Assembly: GCA_964354865.1 (NCBI GenBank)
Contig: CAYHBN010000048.1
Coordinates: 1-12,857, forward strand
Length of the DNA stretch: 12,857 bases
Direction of reading: 5' to 3'
Origin: JAHFJU01 sp964354865
GTDB lineage: Bacteria > Patescibacteriota > Gracilibacteria > UBA1369 > UM-FILTER-53-11
The translations under genes and the position numbers were made by a program. Below the pieces are notes generated by a model that did not search any database, was not told the origin of the DNA, and saw nothing but the letters and a program-made list of their open reading frames with translations. Of this stretch, positions 1 through 6,392 are shown in pieces (the stretch's first letter is position 1; each line of letters begins with the position of its first letter).

Positions 1-354
1 CCTGGGCCTCTTATTATTCAGGCCTATACCGAAGGCACCGCGGCGCACTTTAAGCTCTATGGCACAAAAGATTCCCGAACCGTTAATTTAGATGGTCCGT
101 TTATTTCTAATAAACAGTCAGCGCCAAGTGCGCCGCTCGAGGTTCCCGATAAAAACCTAAAGCCGGGTCAACGTAAGCAAGTAGAAAAGGCTCACGGCGG
201 CTTTGATGCCCTCTGGTATCGCACAATTGTAAAAGATGGCGTTGAGACCAAGGAATCGATTAAGAGCCGCTATAGAGCGGTTCCAAATAAGTTTCTCGTT
301 GGTGGACCGGTGGTGCCTGTTGTTGCGCCGACCGATGTGAATCCATTTGAGTGA
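1..354 (+). CDS. VanW family surface protein, C-terminal part (partial)
   Basis: The frame is open from the first base and ends at a TGA, giving the last 117 residues of a longer protein whose start lies outside the window. The first 35 residues (PLIIQAYTEG..., then FKLYGTKDSRTVNL) resemble the end of a VanW domain. Residues about 60-107 (GGFDALWYRTIVKDG, then a short SRYRAVPNKFLVGG strand) resemble the G5-like beta domain that often follows VanW in bacterial wall-associated proteins. A short Pro/Val tail closes the protein. VanW/G5 proteins are generally exported and thought to bind cell-wall glycan, but the exact role is unknown. The gene converges on the TPR gene with only 9 bp between stop codons, and no terminator is visible in that gap. 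It carries the only TGA stop among the genes here. Family assignment is by remembered resemblance; function is not established. Confidence 0.75.
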   Translation, partial: PGPLIIQAYTEGTAAHFKLYGTKDSRTVNLDGPFISNKQSAPSAPLEVPDKNLKPGQRKQVEKAHGGFDALWYRTIVKDGVETKESIKSRYRAVPNKFLVGGPVVPVVAPTDVNPFE

Positions 355-363
355 GGACTCCGC

Positions 364-1149
364 TTACCGCCCCAACTGCCCCGCGACTTTATCGAACTTT
401 CGCTTTGCCTCGTAGTTGTACGGATCAATGTCGAGCATTTTTTTGAGCATCTTGTACTGCACTTCGGGGTTGTTCGTCTGTTCGGCAAGGTCTGAGATAG
501 TTGCAAGATATTCCGCGTTGTACGGGTCAAGCTCGAGTGCGCGTTGGTAGTACTCGAGTGATTGAATTAAATCCTCTAATTCATAATAAATATTAGCCAC
601 ATTTACGTGTCTGCTTGCTTTGCTTGGGTCGAGTTCAATTGCCTTTAAATAAGCCGTAATAGCATCTTCTTTGCGGCCGAGACTATACAAACAACGGCCA
701 TAGTTGCAAAAATGTGTTGGGTCTTTTGTATTGGTACTCATGAGTTTATTCAACATCAACTCGGCCTTACGAATATCGTCGCTTTGAATATAAATAACGC
801 TGAGTTTATTGAGTGCCTCTGGGTGATCGTCTTGATACGAGAGAACTTTAATAAAATCTTTTTCAGCTTCGTCGAATTCGCTGCGAGCAAAATGAGTTTC
901 TGCCTCTCTCAAAATTTTATTAATTGATTGAAAATCGAGTGGTTCTTCGCGAGGCGCTTGAGCTTCTTCTTCGCGTGGTTCGTTTATGTCGAACTGTTTT
1001 TCTGGGGCTTCAGGGGTGGCAGCATTTTCTGGTACATGGCCGGCCATTCCCCAGTCAACAGGGCGCTTCTGTTCAATGATCCTCGCTTGCTTGCGAAAGA
1101 TCATAATAATGAGTGACAGAGCCGATGCTGAAATGAGAAGTTCAAACAT
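364..1149 (-). CDS. membrane-anchored TPR-repeat protein
   Basis: A 261-residue protein. Residues 1-18 form one hydrophobic helix (FELLISASALSLIIMIF) followed directly by basic residues RKQAR, which suggests an N-terminal membrane anchor with the rest in the cytoplasm. Residues about 30-75 are a Pro/Glu-rich linker likely to be disordered. Residues about 76-245 hold roughly five 34-residue tetratricopeptide repeats; the clearest are near 144-177 and 178-211, with the signatures AITAYLKAIELDP and SLEYYQRALELDP. TPR arrays bind other proteins, so this is probably a scaffold at the membrane; the partner is unknown. It is the last gene after murF and holB, 18 bp after the holB stop, so co-transcription is likely. 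The 18 bases before the ATG are 14/18 pyrimidine and contain no Shine-Dalgarno motif. Confidence 0.85.
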   Translation of the reverse strand: MFELLISASALSLIIMIFRKQARIIEQKRPVDWGMAGHVPENAATPEAPEKQFDINEPREEEAQAPREEPLDFQSINKILREAETHFARSEFDEAEKDFIKVLSYQDDHPEALNKLSVIYIQSDDIRKAELMLNKLMSTNTKDPTHFCNYGRCLYSLGRKEDAITAYLKAIELDPSKASRHVNVANIYYELEDLIQSLEYYQRALELDPYNAEYLATISDLAEQTNNPEVQYKMLKKMLDIDPYNYEAKRKFDKVAGQLGR

Positions 1150-1167
1150 AAAAGGGATTGGGTAGCG

Positions 1168-2091
1168 CTATTTTAGCAGATTAACGTGTAAGTGCTCGAG
1201 AACGAGGCGTGTATTGATGTTTTTCTCGTACAGTTGGCGGGCATTATGGGCTTTCTCAATATGAGAAACGATACGTAGCCGCTCTTGTTCGTTGTCGAGT
1301 GAACGATGCAGTTTTTCGTGTAAAAACAGAATGAGTGTATCGAGGAATTTAGGAACCGCATTCCCCTCTTCTTTTGATAGTTCACCCATGTGCACAATAC
1401 GTTCTGCGAGTCCTTCTTGTTCGTACAAATAGGCAATGTGATCGTATTCTTTTTTTAAATCTGCGAGTCGCTCAGGATCTTCGACGAGTGCGCGAGCGCG
1501 TCCGCTCGCGCCGAATGAAAGTGCTACCGCGCTATCGATACTGTCGCTCGTGGCTTGTGGGTACAGCTGACCAAGTGCATTCTTAATTTCTACGTGCGAC
1601 GGCTTTTTAAAGTATACCGCGCGCATACGCGAAACAATTGTCGGAAGCGTTGCGTTTACGTCATTGATCGTTGCAAGGAAAATGGTTCGAGGTGGCGGCT
1701 CTTCGAGTGTTTTTAAAAGTGTATTTGCTACTTCGGTTGAGAGTCGATCAAAACCATCAATAATAACAATGGTGTATTGGCTTTGGGTACTTAAACTTAA
1801 TCGTTTAATAAGTTCGCGGATTGGTTCAATTTTTATTGATTCATTGTCTCCATCTAACAATTGAATCGTATCTTGGTGAATGTTTTTTTCGATCTGCGTG
1901 CACGTTGGACACGTGCGACAGAAGTTATTTGGGCATTGTAAAAGCATCGCAAGCGTTCGGGCAATATGCATTTTGCCAATTCCCGAAGGCCCCACAAACA
2001 AATAGGCATGTGAAAGTTGATCACTTTGAATATCTCGCTCGAGCTGAGTGAGTTGTTTTTCGTGACCGATGGTAGACCAGGAATAAATCAT
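1168..2091 (-). CDS. holB: DNA polymerase III delta' subunit (clamp-loader)
   Basis: A 307-residue AAA+ protein of the clamp-loader type, which opens the sliding clamp and places it on primed DNA. Visible parts in order: a GHEKQLTQLE start region, a P-loop at 34-41 (GPSGIGKM, with Met in place of the usual Thr/Ser), a zinc-type cysteine set at C53, C58, C61 and C64, a Walker-B-like IVIIDGFDRLS at about 108-118, the conserved LLKTLEEPP near 125-133, and SRM at 154-156 where most relatives have SRC. The altered P-loop and short length fit delta' (usually no ATPase) better than DnaX, which is longer and keeps GKT. The C-terminal third is helical, as in the family collar. It lies 18 bp downstream of murF and 18 bp upstream of the TPR gene on the same strand. 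No Shine-Dalgarno motif precedes the ATG. Confidence 0.87.
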   Translation of the reverse strand: MIYSWSTIGHEKQLTQLERDIQSDQLSHAYLFVGPSGIGKMHIARTLAMLLQCPNNFCRTCPTCTQIEKNIHQDTIQLLDGDNESIKIEPIRELIKRLSLSTQSQYTIVIIDGFDRLSTEVANTLLKTLEEPPPRTIFLATINDVNATLPTIVSRMRAVYFKKPSHVEIKNALGQLYPQATSDSIDSAVALSFGASGRARALVEDPERLADLKKEYDHIAYLYEQEGLAERIVHMGELSKEEGNAVPKFLDTLILFLHEKLHRSLDNEQERLRIVSHIEKAHNARQLYEKNINTRLVLEHLHVNLLK

Positions 2092-2109
2092 ACTGTTATG
2101 CGGAAATTT

Positions 2110-3366
2110 TTACTCTTTTGCGAGCCATTCCGGCTCTTGTCGACACAGAAGATCGTGTGCCTTTTCTGGGTGAGCCATTATGGCCTTAACGGTTCTTTCA
2201 AGCCGTACTTTGTTTTGAGACCCTTTTACGAGTAGCACGTCTGTAGCTTTTAGCCGGCCAGTTTTCAAAAGATACTCACTTGCCTCGGTCGCCGTATTAA
2301 AGGATGTTATAGTACTCGGCTTTGAGCCTTGTTTCAAGCACTCCGAAGCAATCGTTTTGGCGCTTTCTCCTACCGTAATTAACACATCGAGCCACGAGCC
2401 GCAGGCCTGCCCTATCTCGCGGTGCGCTTTTTCAGTTTCTGCCCCTAATTCGTTCATGCTGCCCAAAACGGCAATACGTCGTTTTGCAGGGAACTGTTTT
2501 AAAATTCCAAGCGCGTTTTTTACTGTTTCAGGAGAGGCGTTGTATGAGCTGTCAATAATCGTCGAGCCATTAACTCCTTCGAGTAATGACATGCGCCCTG
2601 GCGGTGGCACAAATTCTTTTAAAGCCTCTTTTAGCAAACTTGGACTCACGTCAAACGTGTGAGCTATGAGTACGGCAACTTGCACGCAATCAGCGTGAAA
2701 TTTTCCAATCACGGGCATGAAAAAATCGTACGGTTTTTTGTTGATGAAAAGTTTTGCCGTGATTCCTGCGTGCGATTGAGTTGCGGTTGCATGAAGACTT
2801 TTCTCGTTGTTGTACCACGAGATTTTTGATTTCACGGTAGTCGCACTATTTCGTACATATTCATTTTGGTGATTTAAAATCACGAGTCCTTTTTCGCTTA
2901 CCGATGACGCTAATTTGCCTTTTTCATGCGCAATTTCGTGAATGTTTTTAAACTGTCCATCGGCTTGATGCGCTGGTGCAATCGCAGTAATTACGGCAAC
3001 AGTTGGTCGTGCGATTTTCAATAACAAATCCATATCTCCTGGTGCGTCGACGCCATATTCGAGAACAAAAAAATCTACCTTTCGTGAATATACTGCGTTC
3101 AAAAATCCTTTACATAAAATTCGCGTCCATGCCCCGACAGAACTAAATCCCGAAGGTTGTTGAAGAATTGCCAAGCACATTCCAATGTCAGTGTTTAAAC
3201 TTTTTTCACTTTTTAACACAGCATATTTTTTAGATAAAACTGCTGCAATCACTTCTTTCGTCGTTGTTTTTCCATACGATCCGGTTACACCGATTATGAC
3301 CGGTTTAATTCTGCTTATTTTGTAGTGCGCAAGCGCCCTGAGCACAATTACGATTATTTTTTTCAT
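2110..3366 (-). CDS. murF: MurF-type Mur ligase (UDP-MurNAc-tripeptide:D-Ala-D-Ala ligase)
   Basis: A 418-residue ATP-dependent ligase that would add D-Ala-D-Ala to the UDP-MurNAc-tripeptide, the last cytoplasmic step of peptidoglycan precursor synthesis. Evidence: the ATP-binding loop VTGSYGKTTTKE at 27-38, LEYGVDAPGDM at 102-112, an AHEKGKLA segment at 146-153 that should carry the lysine of the family, PPPGRM at 255-260, IIDSSYNASPETVKNAL at 270-286 (MurF usually reads DxYNANP), VLGSMNELG at 300-308 and LLVKGSQNKVRLE at 378-390. The N-terminal UDP-binding domain of about 80-90 residues is missing: only a hydrophobic/basic stretch of about 22 residues precedes the P-loop region. I believe a short start like this recurs in Patescibacteria. 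The gene heads murF-holB-TPR and is divergent from the cyclophilin, with a predicted start of transcription at its ATG. MurF is the best fit; another Mur ligase is less likely. Confidence 0.87.
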   Translation of the reverse strand: MKKIIVIVLRALAHYKISRIKPVIIGVTGSYGKTTTKEVIAAVLSKKYAVLKSEKSLNTDIGMCLAILQQPSGFSSVGAWTRILCKGFLNAVYSRKVDFFVLEYGVDAPGDMDLLLKIARPTVAVITAIAPAHQADGQFKNIHEIAHEKGKLASSVSEKGLVILNHQNEYVRNSATTVKSKISWYNNEKSLHATATQSHAGITAKLFINKKPYDFFMPVIGKFHADCVQVAVLIAHTFDVSPSLLKEALKEFVPPPGRMSLLEGVNGSTIIDSSYNASPETVKNALGILKQFPAKRRIAVLGSMNELGAETEKAHREIGQACGSWLDVLITVGESAKTIASECLKQGSKPSTITSFNTATEASEYLLKTGRLKATDVLLVKGSQNKVRLERTVKAIMAHPEKAHDLLCRQEPEWLAKE

Positions 3367-3388
3367 AATGAGAAACTACTGCTACAAT
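3360..3388 (+). promoter_or_regulatory. promoter of the lipoprotein cyclophilin gene, leaderless
   Basis: A -35 element TTTTCA (3360-3365, 4/6 match), 17-bp spacer, and extended -10 TGCTACAAT (hexamer TACAAT 3383-3388, 5/6 match). The usual start seven bases past the -10 falls on 3395, the A of the cyclophilin ATG, so the mRNA should have no leader. The -35 overlaps the complement of the murF start codon. Prediction only, from consensus match and spacing. Confidence 0.6.
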
Positions 3389-3401
3389 GCGGCCATGAAA
3401 A
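3373..3401 (-). promoter_or_regulatory. promoter of murF, leaderless, mirror of the divergent one
   Basis: On the minus strand a -35 TTTTCA (plus-strand 3396-3401) stands 17 bp from a -10 TAGTTT (plus-strand 3373-3378; only 3/6 match). Seven bases past it is position 3366, the A of the murF ATG. The -35 lies inside the first codons of the cyclophilin gene. The -10 is weak, so the call rests on the exact symmetry with the opposite promoter. Confidence 0.42.
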
Positions 3402-4042
3402 TTTCTACTTCTTACCTGCGCATTGTATCACTTTTTGTCACTTTTTCCCTTGCTTTAACAGGCTGTGGTACAAGCGACGCCCCTTCTACTTCTTCACCAA
3501 CCGTTAAACCCGATATGGCTACACAAGCTCAAACAGCCCTCCCTGTAAAAGGAGACCACATTGCAGTTCTTACAACATCAAAAGGAGTTATCAAAATCAA
3601 GTTTTTCCCTCAATATGCTCCTGAAACCGTCAAAAATTTCGAAGAGCTTTCGAAAAAAGGATTTTACAACAACCTTACTTTTCACCGCGTTATTCCAGGA
3701 TTTATGATTCAAGGAGGCGATCCAAAGGGTAATGGTACGGGAGGAGAGACCTATAAAGGCCCAAAGACTATGTTAAAAGGCGAAGTTAACCCTGCGCTTC
3801 ATCATCTTCATGGTTCAGTGGCTATGGCAAATAAAGCGGATCCCAATACGGCTTCAAGCCAGTTTTATATCGTTCAGAATAAAGATGGCACGCCTTTCCT
3901 CGATGGAGGTTATACTATTTTTGGCCAGGCATACGAAGGACTCGACGTCGTTGATGTTATCGCAAACGTCGAGCGTGATTCTCACGACAAGCCACTCAAA
4001 CCAGTTACCATTACTAAAGTAGAACTTTCAATCGTAGAGTAG
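3395..4042 (+). CDS. lipoprotein cyclophilin-type peptidyl-prolyl isomerase
   Basis: A 215-residue cyclophilin that speeds cis-trans isomerisation of proline bonds in exported proteins. Residues 1-24 form a lipoprotein signal: a short basic start, a hydrophobic core and a lipobox LTGC with C24 as the lipidation site. A Ser/Thr/Pro linker follows to about residue 52, then one cyclophilin domain. Its active-site strand FHRVIPGFMIQGGDPKGNG (97-113) carries the catalytic-type Arg98 plus Phe, Met and Gln. AMANKADPNTASSQFYIV (143-160) and FLDGGYTIFGQ complete the fold. An in-frame ATG at 3368 would add nine residues, but the 3395 start gives the better signal peptide and fits the promoter. It would sit on the outer face of the membrane, where it could help fold proteins such as the convergent surface protein. 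It ends at a shared terminator. Confidence 0.92.
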   Translation: MKISTSYLRIVSLFVTFSLALTGCGTSDAPSTSSPTVKPDMATQAQTALPVKGDHIAVLTTSKGVIKIKFFPQYAPETVKNFEELSKKGFYNNLTFHRVIPGFMIQGGDPKGNGTGGETYKGPKTMLKGEVNPALHHLHGSVAMANKADPNTASSQFYIVQNKDGTPFLDGGYTIFGQAYEGLDVVDVIANVERDSHDKPLKPVTITKVELSIVE

Positions 4043-4079
4043 AGGCTTTTAAGTGAGCGCCAGCTTAGATAAACAATAC

Positions 4080-4109
4080 TTAAAAGAGCCCCGCAAAGGG
4101 CTCTTTTAA
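4080..4109. terminator. bidirectional intrinsic terminator
   Basis: A perfect 12-bp inverted repeat, TTAAAAGAGCCC (4080-4091) and GGGCTCTTTTAA (4098-4109), with a 6-base loop CGCAAA. The A and T runs flanking the GC core make it work in both directions, so it can end both the cyclophilin transcript (+) and the surface-protein transcript (-) from the convergent gene. Confidence 0.9.
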
Positions 4110-4130
4110 ATTAATTGTGTTGGCTGGTGC

Positions 4131-5345
4131 TTACATTTTTTGAGAAAACTTTCGGTACAGTGCATAGAGTAGTCCGGCTACCAACATGCCTCCGAGAACG
4201 TAGAGTATGTTTATTGCCCATGAACTATCAGAATCTTGAGCTCCCTCGTTTGTTGCATTCTGAGCAAGAGCGAGTTGCGCTGCAACTTGAGCGTCTTGTG
4301 GGCTGTTAGAGAATACTTCAACGGTGCTGTTTGTCTGTGCCGCTGAAGTACCGAGTGTCGTTCCTGTTGTGCTTGCTGCGGCGCCATTTTGTGCGCTCGC
4401 AACGGTAGGTGCACTTGGGACAGCAAATGAGACGAGTGAACAGTCTTTTCCCCCGAGCGTACCAGTAATTATATATGTTTCTGGTGACTGAGAGAGCGGA
4501 AGTTCAAACAAGAATCCACGATTATCGCTGTTGAGAACGTAGTTGTGACCATTCGCGAGCTGTTGATTGCCTTTATATTCACGTACATCATTTGGCTTGC
4601 TCTCGCTGTATCCACGAATTGTGAAGGGGAATAATTTGGGATCGTATCCATCGTAGTCGATAGCTGCCCCCATAAGCACTGAGTTGTTCTTAAGTGCCCC
4701 TTCGGCAATTATTTTACAAGTGCGTGTATCGTTTGGTGCCGGTGCTGGGTTCACAGCTGCCCCTCCATTTGGGTTAACGACGACTCCCCCATTGTTGCCT
4801 GCAATCGATGGTGTTGCGATTGTTCCGTTCAAATTAATGGTACCAAGGTTTGGAGTGAGGTTTATTGGAGATACAATGCCGACAGCCTTAATTGTAGCGA
4901 GTTCTTTTGAAGTACATTTTTCACCATTAATATTCGCTTGAAAGCTCACTTTTGACGTTGTTTTTGGATTTACGGTAAAGGTGCTCACGAGTTTTCCATT
5001 TGGCAGCGTTATTTTGCCTATTCCTTTTGCGAGTGTCGCTTGGCCATTTGCATTAATAATAAGTTCGTTATCAGTGCCCACTTGCAGTGCATAGGGTTTT
5101 TTAATTATTGATTCGTTGTTATTCTTGTAATCTATTGAGTACGTAACAGTATTTTTCGATGGGTCAACGTATTTAATAGATGCGTTAATTGAACAACTGA
5201 TATTCTCCATGATCGATGACTCAATGAGTGCGTTAATATCGACACTTGGCATAGGAATATTTATGTTGGGAATCTGTGCCATTGCAGTGAGAGAGAAACT
5301 GAGAGAAGTGAGAATGGTAGTAAGTACTACAGCGAATTTTTTCAT
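4131..5345 (-). CDS. secreted, membrane-anchored two-domain surface protein, function unknown
   Basis: A 404-residue protein I do not recognise as a named family. Residues 1-23 are a clear signal peptide with an AMA cleavage site before Q24. Two beta-rich regions follow, about 45-155 and 205-312. Each opens and closes with a cysteine: C51/C144 and C210/C302. These are the only four cysteines, and their spacings are 93 and 92 residues, suggesting two related Ig-like domains each clamped by a disulfide. Between them is a Gly/Asn/Pro linker (about 160-205); after them comes an Ala/Ser/Thr/Gln-rich stalk (about 311-373). A hydrophobic helix at 377-397 (INILYVLGGMLVAGLLYALY) followed by RKFSQKM anchors the C-terminus in the membrane. 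So the domains face outward on a stalk. An adhesin or envelope-structure role is possible but not shown. It has its own transcription unit; I could not pick a convincing promoter. Confidence 0.85.
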   Translation of the reverse strand: MKKFAVVLTTILTSLSFSLTAMAQIPNINIPMPSVDINALIESSIMENISCSINASIKYVDPSKNTVTYSIDYKNNNESIIKKPYALQVGTDNELIINANGQATLAKGIGKITLPNGKLVSTFTVNPKTTSKVSFQANINGEKCTSKELATIKAVGIVSPINLTPNLGTINLNGTIATPSIAGNNGGVVVNPNGGAAVNPAPAPNDTRTCKIIAEGALKNNSVLMGAAIDYDGYDPKLFPFTIRGYSESKPNDVREYKGNQQLANGHNYVLNSDNRGFLFELPLSQSPETYIITGTLGGKDCSLVSFAVPSAPTVASAQNGAAASTTGTTLGTSAAQTNSTVEVFSNSPQDAQVAAQLALAQNATNEGAQDSDSSWAINILYVLGGMLVAGLLYALYRKFSQKM

Positions 5346-5466
5346 AGAGAAGTAAATTAGGTAATGAGTGAATGGAATGTGTGAGATAGGGTTAACTATA
5401 ACTGCACTTCGCTATAGTAGTACAGGGCAAAGCCCCTTTTGTTACCGACTTACCTGTAAATCCTAC

Positions 5467-5496
5467 GTAAAAACCCCGGAAAGCCGGGGTTTTTAC
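5467..5496. terminator. bidirectional intrinsic terminator after rplT
   Basis: A perfect 13-bp inverted repeat: GTAAAAACCCCGG (5467-5479) and CCGGGGTTTTTAC (5484-5496), loop AAAG. It lies 30 bp past the rplT stop on the minus strand and its T run reads correctly for ending rpmI-rplT. The flanking A run allows termination in the other direction too. It also insulates the surface-protein gene downstream. Confidence 0.92.
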
Positions 5497-5526
5497 AATT
5501 CTTGTGTATATATCCTCGAGAAAGAG

Positions 5527-5874
5527 TTATTTCTGTTGAACGAATTCTACAATCTGTTTGAACACATTTGGTTCAGTGATAGCCAATTCAGAGAGCATTT
5601 TGCGGTTTACGTTCATTTGCTTTCGAGTAGCCATGTAAATGAAGCGGCTGTACTGCAATCCCAATAATTTGAGAGCTGCGCTAAGACGAGCAATCCAAAG
5701 AGTGCGGAAATCGCGTTTCTTGATCTTTCGGCCAACGTAGGCATTTTGACCTGCTTTCAATACAGCTCGACGAGCGAAGCTGTAGACGTTTGAACGTTTA
5801 TCGCGGAAACCTTTTGCTCGTTTGAGGATTTTTTTATGGCGTTTCTTTGTCATGACGCCTCCTTTGACACGCAT
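5527..5874 (-). CDS. rplT: 50S ribosomal protein L20
   Basis: A 115-residue basic protein that binds 23S rRNA early in large-subunit assembly. It aligns by eye over its whole length with L20: MRVKGGVMTKKRHKKILKRA at the start, then GFRDKRSNVY, the hallmark KRDFRTLWIARLSAAL in the middle, and GLQYSRFI. The start at 5874 is chosen because MRVKGGV matches the usual MxRVKRGV opening. An internal ATG at 5850 has GGAGG four bases upstream, but those bases encode the conserved Gly-Gly. The frame is also open further upstream, with no family similarity there. It follows rpmI by 94 bp, shares its transcription unit, and ends at a strong terminator. In many bacteria L20 represses this operon; no such site could be recognised here. 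Confidence 0.95.
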   Translation of the reverse strand: MRVKGGVMTKKRHKKILKRAKGFRDKRSNVYSFARRAVLKAGQNAYVGRKIKKRDFRTLWIARLSAALKLLGLQYSRFIYMATRKQMNVNRKMLSELAITEPNVFKQIVEFVQQK

Positions 5875-5946
5875 AGATGAGTAATTAGGGAGTAGTAAAC
5901 AGTGAATAGGGGCGGCAGGGAACAAGTGCTTCGCACGGGGATGCAA

Positions 5947-5970
5947 AGTTACTCGCTACTGCTCGTAACT
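5947..5970. repeat. inverted repeat at the rpmI stop codon
   Basis: Arms AGTTAC (5947-5952) and GTAACT (5965-5970) with a 12-base loop overlap the rpmI TAG (plus-strand 5969-5971). In the rpmI-rplT message this could form a small hairpin that affects passage of ribosomes or coupling to rplT. Short stem, so chance is possible. Confidence 0.3.
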
Positions 5971-6160
5971 AATTAGGTAAGAGTCTCTGTAATCGGTACA
6001 AATCAGTTGAATGTACGCCGATTCTCACGCGATCGAGCTTCTTCTGTCTCTTGCTCTTGTGAGTCAATAAATGTCGTTTCGAGGCTTTCTGAAAGGTAAA
6101 TTTGCCTGAACCGGTCTTGCGAGTACGCTTTGCTGCGCCTTTGTGTGATTTTTGCTTCAT
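5969..6160 (-). CDS. rpmI: 50S ribosomal protein L35
   Basis: A 63-residue, very basic ribosomal protein. The start MKQKSHKGAAKRTRKTGSGK matches the L35 signature (K-x-K-x-HKGAAKR-x-K-x-T-G-x-GK), followed by KRHLLTHKSKRQKK, which is also typical of the family. Length is normal (about 63-66). The frame is open far upstream, but that part has no ribosomal similarity, so 6160 is the start. A candidate promoter lies 29 bases upstream. No Shine-Dalgarno motif precedes the ATG. It is the first gene of the rpmI-rplT unit; the usual partner infC is separated from it by an opposite-strand gene. Confidence 0.95.
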   Translation of the reverse strand: MKQKSHKGAAKRTRKTGSGKFTFQKASKRHLLTHKSKRQKKLDRVRIGVHSTDLYRLQRLLPN

Positions 6161-6188
6161 AAGTTGTTTGAAGTTAGGGCAGGGTGAT

Positions 6189-6218
6189 TTTATACAAGCC
6201 ATTTGAAAAACGCAACAA
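6189..6218 (-). promoter_or_regulatory. candidate promoter of rpmI-rplT
   Basis: On the minus strand a -10 TATAAA (plus 6189-6194, 5/6) stands 18 bp from a weak -35 TTGTTG (plus 6213-6218). Transcription would start near 6182, giving a leader of about 22 bases. This fits the need for a separate promoter now that infC is not directly upstream. Confidence 0.45.
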
Positions 6219-6340
6219 CAAAAGCAAAATTCATATAATCTTATGCTATGGATTGATTTTTTGAGCATCATGTATCGGGGCAGTAATTCGGTAAAACTGC
6301 GAGTATTGACATTTTGCACTAAAGTGATTTAATTATACTG

Positions 6341-6365
6341 AGTAGGCTCTAGATATAGAGCTACT
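6341..6365. repeat. dyad upstream of the unknown gene at 6393
   Basis: Arms AGTAG+CTCTA (6341-6345 and 6347-6351, single bulged G at 6346) and TAGAG+CTACT (6356-6365) around a GATA loop: ten base pairs. It is followed on the plus strand by TACTTTTT. It could be an operator, an attenuator hairpin in the leader of the downstream gene, or a weak terminator. A TTGACA (6306-6311) and a TATACT (6334-6339) lie just upstream but are 22 bp apart, so they do not form a standard promoter pair. Confidence 0.45.
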
Positions 6366-6392
6366 TACTTTTTCCCTAATATATTCAATACT

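Noticed and set aside
334..366. Possible recoding of TGA (as glycine or tryptophan), because only one of 14 stops is TGA
   Set aside because: No in-frame TGA appears in any of the conserved genes, and the VanW-type protein ends at this TGA at the expected end of its G5-like domain. Low TGA use alone does not show recoding.
5395..5418. ACTATA/TATAGT dyad upstream of the surface-protein gene as a promoter or operator
   Set aside because: Each half resembles a -10 box but no -35 sits at a usable distance, and the arms are only six bases.
5424..5440. GGGC-AAA-GCCC hairpin followed by TTTT
   Set aside because: Only a four-base-pair stem, and no plus-strand gene ends before it; a far stronger terminator lies at 5467-5496.
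5875..5946. N-terminal extension of the L20 reading frame to 5946
   Set aside because: It would start inside the rpmI-rplT spacer, and the family start MRVKGGV is at 5874.
6203..6239. Perfect TATAAT on the plus strand (6234-6239)
   Set aside because: The nearest TTGAAA is 25 bp away, and no gene starts within 150 bases downstream; likely chance in AT-rich DNA.
6161..6319. N-terminal extension of the L35 reading frame to 6319
   Set aside because: The extra 53 residues have no ribosomal-protein character, and L35 begins normally at 6160.
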